Notes under the pieces: model-generated
Databases searched by the model: none
What the model was told of the DNA's origin: nothing
What the model saw: only the letters and a program-made list of their open reading frames with translations
NCBI GenBank assembly: GCA_031264865.1
Contig: JAISDJ010000052.1
Location: 1 to 33,441 of the forward strand
Direction of reading: 5' to 3'
Length of the DNA stretch: 33,441 nt
Origin: Tannerellaceae bacterium
Lineage (GTDB): Bacteria > Bacteroidota > Bacteroidia > Bacteroidales > Tannerellaceae
In this document: positions 17,123 through 25,112 of the stretch, one piece after another
Numbering within the stretch: the stretch's first letter is position 1
How the letters are laid out: every line of letters begins with the position of its first letter
Made by a program: the position numbers and the translations under genes

Positions 17123-17130
17123 TACCTTTA
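17123..17130 (+). promoter_or_regulatory. Candidate -7 box of the helicase gene
   Basis: TACCTTTA matches 7 of 8 positions of TAnnTTTG, 24 bp before the ATG at 17155. No convincing -33 element is seen. Confidence 0.3.
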
Positions 17131-17154
17131 TCACAAAAATTATTACACACAAAA

Positions 17155-18570
17155 ATGATAAATAATTATTTAATCCGCCAAATCCTGCACAATTTTCCTT
17201 TTGAACCTACAAAAGACCAGCAATTGGCATTGGAAGCGCTTGCTAACTTTCTATCACTACGTGATACGGATTCTCTCCTTTTACTAAAAGGATATGCCGG
17301 TACGGGGAAAACTTCCTTAATCGGCGCCTTAGTAAAAACATTGACCGAACTCAAACAAAAAACAGTCTTGCTTGCCCCCACCGGACGTGCGGCCAAAGTA
17401 TTTGCCTTATACGCCGGCCACAAAGCATTTACAATCCACAAAAAGATCTATCGCCAAAAAGCTTTCTCTAATGAACCGACAGGCTTTCTCCCAGCGGAAA
17501 ACCTTCACAAAGACACCTTTTTTATCGTAGACGAAGCTTCCATGATTTCCAATGAAGGACTAGACTCGTTTGCTTTTGGTTCCGGAAGGCTATTGGATGA
17601 TTTAATACAATATGTATATTCCGGAGAAAATTGCCGGCTCTTATTGATAGGAGATGATGCTCAGCTTCCACCGGTCATGCAGACTGAAAGCCCTGCGCTA
17701 AACGCCGAAATACTGAAAAGTTACAATTTACAGGTTGTTACATTAACACTTAAACAGGTAGTAAGGCAAAGCGAAGAATCGGGCATTTTATTAAATGCTA
17801 CGCATCTGAGAGAAAGAATTCGTGCCGGCAAGGTAGATATCTATCCGAAACTGTTGCTACATGGCTTTGCCGACATCAGGCAAATAGAAGGAACAGACCT
17901 GATTGAAACAATCTCCGCAGCGTATGACAACAATGGGATTGAAGAGACGATGGTAGTAGTTCGCTCTAATAAACAGGCCGTATCCTATAACAATGGCATC
18001 CGAAACCGTATCTTATATCGTGAAGAAGAATTATCGTCCGGCGATTATTTGATGATCGCTAAAAACAATTATTATTGGATGGATAAGCAACCGGATATGG
18101 ACTTTATCGCCAATGGCGATATTGTACAAGTACTCCGTATACGTAATACAAAGGAACTCTATGGTTTTCGCTTCACGGACGCAACTGTCCGTTTTCAGGA
18201 TTATGACTTGGAAGCAGATATTAAAATCCTGCTCGACACACTGCAAACAGACACACCGGCCTTACCCAAAGAGTTGAATGATAAATTATTCTATACTATT
18301 CTGGAAGATTATGCCGACATACCCACCAAAGCCGGAAAAATGAAAAAGATGAAAGCAGACCCTTATTACAATGTGGTTCAGGTAAAATATGCTTATGCCG
18401 TAACCTGCCACAAAGCACAAGGCGGACAATGGCAAACTATTTTTCTTGATATCGGTTATATCACAGAAAAGATGATGGGAGAAGATTTCTATCGTTGGTT
18501 ATATACCGCCATCACACGTGCCACCAAACATCTTTACCTTGTCAACTTACCGGAAGCATTTACGGAATAA
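17155..18570 (+). CDS. RecD/Dda-like ATP-dependent DNA helicase (SF1B)
   Basis: 471 residues. Walker A GYAGTGKTS with K52, motif Ia LLAPTGRAAKV (72-82), Walker B D126-E127 in FIVDEASM, motif III LIGDDAQLPPV, and C-terminal motifs YAVTCHKAQGGQW and YTAITRATKHLYLV. The layout is that of single-polypeptide SF1B helicases (AAA_30 plus UvrD_C_2) related to RecD2 and Dda, without the N-terminal extension of RecD2. It probably translocates 5'-3' on single-stranded DNA in repair or replication restart. Its 3' end overlaps the convergent regulator gene by 37 bp. Confidence 0.92.
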   Translation: MINNYLIRQILHNFPFEPTKDQQLALEALANFLSLRDTDSLLLLKGYAGTGKTSLIGALVKTLTELKQKTVLLAPTGRAAKVFALYAGHKAFTIHKKIYRQKAFSNEPTGFLPAENLHKDTFFIVDEASMISNEGLDSFAFGSGRLLDDLIQYVYSGENCRLLLIGDDAQLPPVMQTESPALNAEILKSYNLQVVTLTLKQVVRQSEESGILLNATHLRERIRAGKVDIYPKLLLHGFADIRQIEGTDLIETISAAYDNNGIEETMVVVRSNKQAVSYNNGIRNRILYREEELSSGDYLMIAKNNYYWMDKQPDMDFIANGDIVQVLRIRNTKELYGFRFTDATVRFQDYDLEADIKILLDTLQTDTPALPKELNDKLFYTILEDYADIPTKAGKMKKMKADPYYNVVQVKYAYAVTCHKAQGGQWQTIFLDIGYITEKMMGEDFYRWLYTAITRATKHLYLVNLPEAFTE

Positions 18571-21500
18571 ATCCTGTAATCTTTCGGAGAAGACCCATAT
18601 AACTTTTGGAACTCACGATAAAAATAGGATTTATTTGTAAATCCGGAACGGTACATTATTTCGGAAACGGTAAGTTTGGTTTTTGTCAGCAATTTAGAGG
18701 CGTGTTCAAGGCGGATCGTGCGGAGGAATTCGCCCGGGGTTTTTCCTGTCAGTTCTTTCAGTTTGCGGTATAAAGTAGCTTTGCTGATATTCATAAAGTC
18801 GGCTATCCTGTTCGGATTTAATAACTCATCATCGATATTTTTGTGAATATATTCAATGATCTCCTGAATGAGTTGTTCATCGTCCTGATGCACTTCCAAT
18901 CCGTTTTTCAGTTTGATGGAGGAAATACTGGAGTTGAAATATTCTTTTAGAAGGATGTGTTTCGATACCAGATTGTCGATACCCGAAATGATGTGTTTCG
19001 GATGGAATGGTTTGGTGATATACATATCTGCTCCATGCGTATAAGCATCCACGAAGTCTTCGATAGATGTTTTGGCTGATAGCCCAATGATAGGAATATA
19101 GCCTGTTTTTGTATTCGATTTAAGGGTATCAATCAGTGTAATACCATTAATATCGGGCATCATTATATCGGTTATAATCACATCGGGATGATTCTCTTTT
19201 ATGATATCTAAGGCTTCTTTTCCGTTGGATGCTTCATTTATTTTGTATAAAGGGCTGAGAATATCTCTCAACAGGGCACGTATATGTTTTTCATCATCCA
19301 CAATCAGAATATGCACGTCTTGGCGATTGTTTTCCTGTACTTTCCGTTCGACTATATAATTGCTATCGTCTGGCAGGATATTAAGTTTACTTATATCCTT
19401 CAATGCCGGCACAACAGCAACGAATTCTACATATTCACCCAGGCGACTTCTTACCTCTATGCTTCCTCCCAGTACTTCTACCAAGCTTTTGGTGAGGTTT
19501 AGCCCTACACCCGTACTCACTGCTCCTTTCATATTCGGAGGGGAGTCGAATATTTTATGTTTATTGAAGATTTCTGCCATCTGTTGTTCGGTAAGGCCTT
19601 TTCCCGAATTCCGGATTGTAAAATTCAAGGCGTTTTCATTTTTCTCATCTTGCCGGATATCCGCATAAATATATCCGCTACGGGGAGTATATTTGAATGC
19701 GTTGGAAAAGAGATTGAAGAATATTTTCTCTAGCGAATCCCTGTCGGAATAGAGTGAAGATACATCTTGGACGTTTATCCGGAAGTCAATTTTGTTTTCT
19801 TGCAGTATTTCCAGGTAATTATCGGAGACATATTCTGCGAGTAACCGGATATCTATATGTTCGAAATGTAACGGAGTAAATCCTGATTTGGCTTTCCGAA
19901 ATTCCATTAGTTCGCTTATCAATCGCTGCATTCTTTCGGCATTATTCTTGATAATCTGCAGGTATCTTTTGGTATAGGTGTTTATTTCGGCTCTCTCCAG
20001 CAAGTGTTCAGCTCCACCAAATATGAGGGTGAGAGGAGTGAAAAATTCGTGTGCAACGTTGGTAAAGAAGTTCAATTTTGCTTCATAAGCTTTCTGTTGC
20101 GACTGTAATTCTATTTGCTCTATCAGGATTTGCCGGCTCAGCCTGATCCGGTTTCGTATGACCGACTGAGCTACATAGATAATAAAAAACAGTAATAACA
20201 GGTAAATGATGATGGCCGGTGTGCTTAACCACCAAGGATATCCTACCTGTATCTTTAATTTATAGATATCCTCGCTCCAATGTTTATCACCATTGGTGCT
20301 CTTTACCTCCAGTACATATTTGCCCGGTGGTAGTTTACTGAATGCTAGATTCGGGTTATTGCCCATTTGGATCCATTCGTCCGAATAGTCGTTCAGTCGG
20401 TAGGCATATTCACAGTTTTCATTATTAATAAAATCCTTGGAGATAAATGTAAAGGTTACATACCGTTCGTCGTAACTCAGTTTCAAGGTATTATTAGCGA
20501 TACGTTCCCGTATAGGCTGGTCGGTAATATAAATACGAAGTCCACTCAGGCGAATAGGTGCATTGAAGTTTCGGAAACGGATCTTTTCCGGATTGAAATA
20601 ATTAAAACCGTTCACTCCTCCGAAATAGAGGAAATCGTCCGTATCCCTGAAGTACGCCCCATCGGCAAATTCATCGTTCTGCAAGCCATCTTTGAAGGTA
20701 AAGCTCTTTATTTCATCTTTCTCATTTATCATGGCTAATCCCTGGCTTGTGCTGATCCAAAGCGTGTTATCACTTGCTTTAAGTACGCCGTGGATCGTGT
20801 TGTTGCTTAAGCCGTTACTTTCTGTGTACTGTTTTATATCCGCATTATTTTCGGCAATATTCAGCCGGTTTAGTCCGTAACTCGTACCTATCCATAGATA
20901 GTGGCTGTCGGGTAGCAGGCTTAGGATATCGTTGTTTGTCAACTGACTCTCTTTGGCTGTATCATCAATTCGTTCAATGGAGTTATCCGGGATACAGACT
21001 TTATACACGCCACCACCACGAGTGCCAAACCATACATGCGCAGCGTCGGATGTTATCGTATAAACAACATCATTATTGAGGGATTTAAGTAGATCGGATG
21101 AGATATATTGCTTAACATCCGTTACCCGGTATTTCCTGTTATTTTTCTCCAGCGACATCTTTAGCAGGCCATACCCGGAAGTGCCCAGCCACAAGGCGGA
21201 ATCATTATTAGTGAAATGGATACTATAAATGGCTTTAAAGTAAGGCGTTTCGGAAGGCAAATCCAGCAGGGTCATATCGGATGACCCATTATAAAGTATA
21301 TTGATCCCTTCGCCTTCCGTTCCGATAAATATATCACCCGAAGCATTTTTTACGATCGAATAGACAGAATTTGAAATCAATCCGTTTTCAATGTTGTAAT
21401 ATTGGCTTAACTGTGACGTACGCTTGTTTAAAAGCAGGATACCACCGCCTTTTGTACCGATCATAACCCGGTTGGGTTTCTCTTCGCAAAAGCTACGCAC

Positions 21501-22535
21501 AGGATGGCCGGTGTGAACGGTGGCAAAGGGAAAATTGTAATCGTACAACTGGTATATTCCCTGTCCGTCACTACCAATCCACAGAATATCCTGGCTACCG
21601 TAGTATAGGGAGAATACAGACGTCCTTTCGTTTACCTCTTCGATCCACGACCATACGTTTGTATGTAAGTCGTATTCTATGCAACCTCCTTCATAAAAGC
21701 TAATATATAACGTATGGTGATTCCGGATAATCTGAGAAATATTCTTAGGAATATTGAGCGCAACTTGTTTTACAGGTTTGAGTTCCTCATTAAAGAGTAT
21801 CAGTTCATTTCCCCGGCTTGCTATCAGGTATCCGTTGCTATGGAATATTCTGTCTACCGAACGGGATGTTGTAATCGGGTTGATTCCCTTCATTTTTAAT
21901 GGCATATCCTTTCCGGACAGATCATAAAAACCAATCTCTCCACCTTGGAGAAGGATAATCAGGCGGTCTTTTTCGTCAATAATAAAATTCTCCAGATAAT
22001 CTATGAAATCAACGGGAACAGGGGAAAAATCACCGGACAATTCATTAAAGTAAAACAATCCTTCACCCTGCACAAAACAGATCATTGTTTTATCAGAGGT
22101 AATACCAAGGATATACGATCTTTCTTGTTTTGGGGTCTTTTTTTCGGTTCCTGCATAGTACCGGGTGAATTGATCGCTTTCTCTGTCCCAGCGGTTAATA
22201 CCAAAATCAGTCGCTATCCAAAGGTATTTTGAACTTTGTTCAATAATTTGCCGGATGATATTGTTACTAATCGAAGTGGAGTCGCTTCTGTTATACCGGT
22301 ATGTTTTTATATCTCTCCCGTTGTAAGCATTCAGTCCGTCCCAAGTGCCAAACCACATCAGTTGGTCGGAATCTTCATAGATACAGTTAACGGCATTATT
22401 GGATAATCCGTGAATGTTTGAGATATTTCTTATCACATTTGTACTGTTAACCAACGGACAAACAATACTCCACACGCACAGCAAACTTAAAATACCTATT
22501 GCTTTTGATAAGCTCATATAGAAATCGTTTTTCAT
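18534..22535 (-). CDS. Hybrid two-component system regulator (PUL 2)
   Basis: 1333 residues, full length for this class. Signal peptide or first helix (about 8-30), fourteen-repeat two-bladed beta-propeller sensor (about 35-690, repeats such as LMWFGTWDGLNAYNG and LWIGTSYGLNRLN), Y_Y_Y domain (about 700-763), transmembrane helix (about 768-792), HisKA with phosphoacceptor H829 in VAHEFFTPLTL, HATPase with GVGLNLTKSLVEVLGG, receiver with D1123 in ITDIMMP, and C-terminal AraC-type HTH (about 1230-1325). It binds a glycan fragment in the periplasm and activates PUL transcription directly. It is divergent from the GH130 operon, its likely target. An internal ATG at 22517 is an alternative start (see its promoter). 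Confidence 0.97.
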   Translation of the reverse strand: MKNDFYMSLSKAIGILSLLCVWSIVCPLVNSTNVIRNISNIHGLSNNAVNCIYEDSDQLMWFGTWDGLNAYNGRDIKTYRYNRSDSTSISNNIIRQIIEQSSKYLWIATDFGINRWDRESDQFTRYYAGTEKKTPKQERSYILGITSDKTMICFVQGEGLFYFNELSGDFSPVPVDFIDYLENFIIDEKDRLIILLQGGEIGFYDLSGKDMPLKMKGINPITTSRSVDRIFHSNGYLIASRGNELILFNEELKPVKQVALNIPKNISQIIRNHHTLYISFYEGGCIEYDLHTNVWSWIEEVNERTSVFSLYYGSQDILWIGSDGQGIYQLYDYNFPFATVHTGHPVRSFCEEKPNRVMIGTKGGGILLLNKRTSQLSQYYNIENGLISNSVYSIVKNASGDIFIGTEGEGINILYNGSSDMTLLDLPSETPYFKAIYSIHFTNNDSALWLGTSGYGLLKMSLEKNNRKYRVTDVKQYISSDLLKSLNNDVVYTITSDAAHVWFGTRGGGVYKVCIPDNSIERIDDTAKESQLTNNDILSLLPDSHYLWIGTSYGLNRLNIAENNADIKQYTESNGLSNNTIHGVLKASDNTLWISTSQGLAMINEKDEIKSFTFKDGLQNDEFADGAYFRDTDDFLYFGGVNGFNYFNPEKIRFRNFNAPIRLSGLRIYITDQPIRERIANNTLKLSYDERYVTFTFISKDFINNENCEYAYRLNDYSDEWIQMGNNPNLAFSKLPPGKYVLEVKSTNGDKHWSEDIYKLKIQVGYPWWLSTPAIIIYLLLLFFIIYVAQSVIRNRIRLSRQILIEQIELQSQQKAYEAKLNFFTNVAHEFFTPLTLIFGGAEHLLERAEINTYTKRYLQIIKNNAERMQRLISELMEFRKAKSGFTPLHFEHIDIRLLAEYVSDNYLEILQENKIDFRINVQDVSSLYSDRDSLEKIFFNLFSNAFKYTPRSGYIYADIRQDEKNENALNFTIRNSGKGLTEQQMAEIFNKHKIFDSPPNMKGAVSTGVGLNLTKSLVEVLGGSIEVRSRLGEYVEFVAVVPALKDISKLNILPDDSNYIVERKVQENNRQDVHILIVDDEKHIRALLRDILSPLYKINEASNGKEALDIIKENHPDVIITDIMMPDINGITLIDTLKSNTKTGYIPIIGLSAKTSIEDFVDAYTHGADMYITKPFHPKHIISGIDNLVSKHILLKEYFNSSISSIKLKNGLEVHQDDEQLIQEIIEYIHKNIDDELLNPNRIADFMNISKATLYRKLKELTGKTPGEFLRTIRLEHASKLLTKTKLTVSEIMYRSGFTNKSYFYREFQKLYGSSPKDYRIYSVNASGKLTR

Positions 22536-22543
22536 GGACTATA

Positions 22544-22551
22544 CAAATCTA
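22544..22551 (-). promoter_or_regulatory. Candidate -7 box of the hybrid regulator gene
   Basis: On the minus strand TAGATTTG is an exact TAnnTTTG match. Transcription would begin near 22540, only about 5 nt before the ATG at 22535 but about 22 nt before the in-frame ATG at 22517 (MSLSKAIGIL), which would still leave a complete signal peptide. The box therefore favours the shorter form, without proving it. Confidence 0.4.
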
Positions 22552-22650
22552 TAAAAAGTTTGTCGGAAACCATGTTAAAACAGAGCAACCACATCAAAAT
22601 AATTAAAAAGAAAAAAGAAAAAGGGCGGCATGTATTTTTTAAATGCTCGC

Positions 22651-22671
22651 ATCGTTTTATCGAATCGTTTT
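22651..22671. promoter_or_regulatory. Direct repeat, possible AraC-domain binding site
   Basis: ATCGTTTT occurs at 22651-22658 and 22664-22671, a 13-bp period, about 90 bp upstream of the GH130 -7 box. Spaced direct repeats are the usual target form for AraC-type DNA-binding domains such as that of the adjacent hybrid regulator. Confidence 0.3.
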
Positions 22672-22712
22672 CACAGATTTGATATGGGCGCTTTAATGTT
22701 AAAATTCAAGAT

Positions 22713-22739
22713 GTATACTAATTTGAGAATTTAGTATAC
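22713..22739. promoter_or_regulatory. Palindrome 1, candidate operator
   Basis: Perfect 9-bp arms GTATACTAA (22713-22721) and TTAGTATAC (22731-22739) around a 9-nt spacer. It lies just upstream of the GH130 promoter, in the position of an activator site or an upstream operator. The half-site recurs in palindrome 2. Confidence 0.55.
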
Positions 22740-22741
22740 CT

Positions 22742-22768
22742 TTTGCTAAGATTGGGTGTATAGTTTTG
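22742..22768 (+). promoter_or_regulatory. Promoter of the GH130 operon
   Basis: TAGTTTTG (22761-22768) is an exact TAnnTTTG -7 box. TTTG at 22742-22745 is only 15 bp upstream, shorter than the usual spacing, as can happen at promoters that need an activator. The predicted transcription start near 22773 gives a leader of about 24 nt. Confidence 0.5.
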
Positions 22769-22769
22769 C

Positions 22770-22785
22770 TAGTATAAATATACTA
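22770..22785. promoter_or_regulatory. Palindrome 2, candidate operator over the transcription start
   Basis: Perfect 7-bp arms TAGTATA (22770-22776) and TATACTA (22779-22785) with a 2-nt spacer, the same half-site as palindrome 1 but closer together. It covers the predicted transcription start of the GH130 operon and ends 11 bp before its ATG, a typical place for repressor binding. Confidence 0.5.
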
Positions 22786-22796
22786 ATGCAAAAGTT

Positions 22797-23840
22797 ATGG
22801 ATATAGCTAAAAGATGTGAGCGGAATCCCTTGCTTAAACCTTCCGATTTGAAAGCGGGAATTAAGGGTATGGAGATTGCCTGTCTGCTGAATCCGGGGGT
22901 TTTCCGGTTTGATGATAAGATCTGGTTATTGTTACGGGTTGCCGAACGACCTGTTCAGAAAGAAAACAAAATCAGTTTTCCGGTTTATAATAGTACGAGA
23001 GAGATTGAGGTAGTGTCTTTCGATACGGATGATCCCGAGTTGGATGTTTCAGACCCTCGTGTGATTAATTATAAAGGACAGGATTACCTGACTACCTTAT
23101 CTTATCTTCGCTTGGTATCAAGTAACGATGGTGTACATTTTAAGGATGAACCGGATTTTCCTCCTCTTTTCGGAAAGGGTGAACTGGAAGCTTTCGGCAT
23201 TGAAGATTGTCGTGTAGCTACTACGCCCAATGGTTATTACCTTACGTTTACGGAGGTATCTTCGGTGGCCGTAGGTGTTGGGTTAATTCATACCACGAAT
23301 TGGAAAGATTACACGCGTCATGGCATGATATTCCCTCCTCATAATAAGGATTGTGCGCTTTTTGAAGAACAGATAAACAACCGGTTTTATGCCCTGCACA
23401 GACCCAGTAGCCCCGAATTGGGCGGTAATTATATATGGCTGGCGGAATCGCCCGACCGTCTTCATTGGGGAAATCATACCTGTATTGCTACTACCCGTAA
23501 GAATAGTTGGGATTGCGCGCGTGTAGGGGCAGGAGCCTCTCCTGTTAAAACATCGGAAGGCTGGCTGGAAATATATCATGGCGCAGATCATAACCACAGA
23601 TATTGTCTGGGCGCGCTGTTGTTGGACCTGAAGGATCCTTCCCGCGTGCTGGCTCGCAGCCGGGAACCGATCATGGAACCGCTTGCGGCTTACGAACAGA
23701 CCGGTTTTTTCGGAAACGTAGTCTTTACCAACGGACATCTGGTAGATGGCGATACGATAACGATGTATTACGGAGCCAGCGACGAAGTAATATGCCGGGC
23801 AACATTCTCTATCACCGAAATACTCGAATCATTAAAATAA
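22797..23840 (+). CDS. GH130 family glycoside phosphorylase or hydrolase
   Basis: 347 residues without a signal peptide, so cytoplasmic. Five-bladed beta-propeller family GH130, which acts on beta-mannosides by phosphorolysis or, in some subfamilies, hydrolysis. Seen: N-terminal LLNPGVFRFDDKIWLLLRVAE (as NPGVFRFDDKIWLL then RVAE, residues 32-50), proton-donor segment GIEDCRVA with D137, the KDCALFEEQINNRFYALHRP segment, and the YHG motif in GWLEIYHGAD. The HRP arginine region is kept, as in phosphorylases, but I cannot decide between the two reactions by reading. It is the first gene of the PUL 2 operon and is followed after 9 bp by a permease, which fits import of a disaccharide followed by cleavage inside the cell. 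Confidence 0.9.
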   Translation: MDIAKRCERNPLLKPSDLKAGIKGMEIACLLNPGVFRFDDKIWLLLRVAERPVQKENKISFPVYNSTREIEVVSFDTDDPELDVSDPRVINYKGQDYLTTLSYLRLVSSNDGVHFKDEPDFPPLFGKGELEAFGIEDCRVATTPNGYYLTFTEVSSVAVGVGLIHTTNWKDYTRHGMIFPPHNKDCALFEEQINNRFYALHRPSSPELGGNYIWLAESPDRLHWGNHTCIATTRKNSWDCARVGAGASPVKTSEGWLEIYHGADHNHRYCLGALLLDLKDPSRVLARSREPIMEPLAAYEQTGFFGNVVFTNGHLVDGDTITMYYGASDEVICRATFSITEILESLK

Positions 23841-23849
23841 GGGATAAAG

Positions 23850-25112
23850 ATGAATAAACTGAAACAGGAATATTTGTTCTTTAAACAACAGGCGCCCAAT
23901 ATGCGTATCCTGTTACTCACCAATATGTGTTATGCACTGGTATTGCCGGTTGTAGAGATATTTGTCGGCGCCTATATTATGCGGAATACCAGCGATCCGG
24001 TAATGGTTGCCTACTACCAGTTGATGATGTATGTTGGTATCGTTGTCACCTCGTTTATAAATGGTTTCCTACTGGATAGATTCAATGTTAAGTTCCTCTA
24101 TGCTGCAGGCATATTGGTGAGCGGACTTTCCATGTTTGCCATGATGATGATCAAATCCCTAGGCTTTGGCGAGTTGGGAATTGCAGGATTTACGATGGGA
24201 GCCGCGTCGGGTTTCTTTTGGACAAATCGCTATTTGCTGGCGCTGAATAATACCCGGGATGAAAACCGTAATTATTTCTTCGGTCTGGAATCCTTCTTTT
24301 TCACCATCGCTTCTATCGGTGTCCCGTTAATCATTGGGGCCTTTATCAGTCAGATAGACGGGAAGATGCTATTCGGTATCCCGGTGAATATCAACCAGGC
24401 TTACCAGTTTGTAACGGTAATGATCATACTGATTACCCTCATTGCCTGTACAATTTTATGGAAAGGAACCTTTGAGAATCCAAAGGAGAAAGATTTTCTG
24501 TTCGTCAGATTTCATCTCCTTTGGAAAAAAATGCTGCTATTATCTTCGTTGAAGGGAATGGTGCAGGGTTTCCTTGTTACGGCTCCCGCCATATTAGTGC
24601 TCAAACTGGTGGGTGATGAGGGAATACTCGGCCTGATACAGGGAGTCAGCGGAGCCATAACAGCCATACTTGTGTATGTTCTGGGGCGTATTGCCAAGCC
24701 CGACGACCGGCTAAAGATATTCCTGGGAGGCATGATTATTTTCTTTATCGGGACATTATGTAACGGCGTTTTGTATTCCGCTACAGGGGTTATCCTGTTC
24801 GTACTCTGCAAGGTGATATTCCAACCTTTATTCGATTTAGCTTATTTCCCGATCATGATGAAAACAATTGATGCGATGGTCGTCATTGAAAAAAGGAACG
24901 AATACACCTATATACTTAGCCATGAGTTCGGGTTATTCCTCGGCCGGGCTTTCGGATTGCTTCTATTCATGCTACTGGCATATAGTATTTCGGAAGAATT
25001 TGCGTTGAAATATGCCCTTATCGTGGTGGGAGGATTACAATTTTTAGCCTATCCGTTAAGTAAAAATATAACTAACCAAACAAAACATATTACAAATGAA
25101 GAAAGCATTTAA
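23850..25112 (+). CDS. MFS transporter, sugar-permease-like
   Basis: 420 residues with about 12 membrane helices (for example LTNMCYALVLPVVEIFVGAY, ILVSGLSMFAMMMI, ILVYVLGRIA). The loop pattern, with GFLLDRFNVKFLY between helices 2 and 3 and a charged central loop KGTFENPKEKDFLFVRFH, is that of the major facilitator superfamily, resembling uncharacterised YqgE-type permeases. Probable role: inner-membrane import of the oligosaccharide cleaved by the GH130 enzyme encoded just upstream. The last 17 bp overlap the next gene, indicating translational coupling. The substrate cannot be predicted from the sequence. Confidence 0.9.
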   Translation: MNKLKQEYLFFKQQAPNMRILLLTNMCYALVLPVVEIFVGAYIMRNTSDPVMVAYYQLMMYVGIVVTSFINGFLLDRFNVKFLYAAGILVSGLSMFAMMMIKSLGFGELGIAGFTMGAASGFFWTNRYLLALNNTRDENRNYFFGLESFFFTIASIGVPLIIGAFISQIDGKMLFGIPVNINQAYQFVTVMIILITLIACTILWKGTFENPKEKDFLFVRFHLLWKKMLLLSSLKGMVQGFLVTAPAILVLKLVGDEGILGLIQGVSGAITAILVYVLGRIAKPDDRLKIFLGGMIIFFIGTLCNGVLYSATGVILFVLCKVIFQPLFDLAYFPIMMKTIDAMVVIEKRNEYTYILSHEFGLFLGRAFGLLLFMLLAYSISEEFALKYALIVVGGLQFLAYPLSKNITNQTKHITNEESI

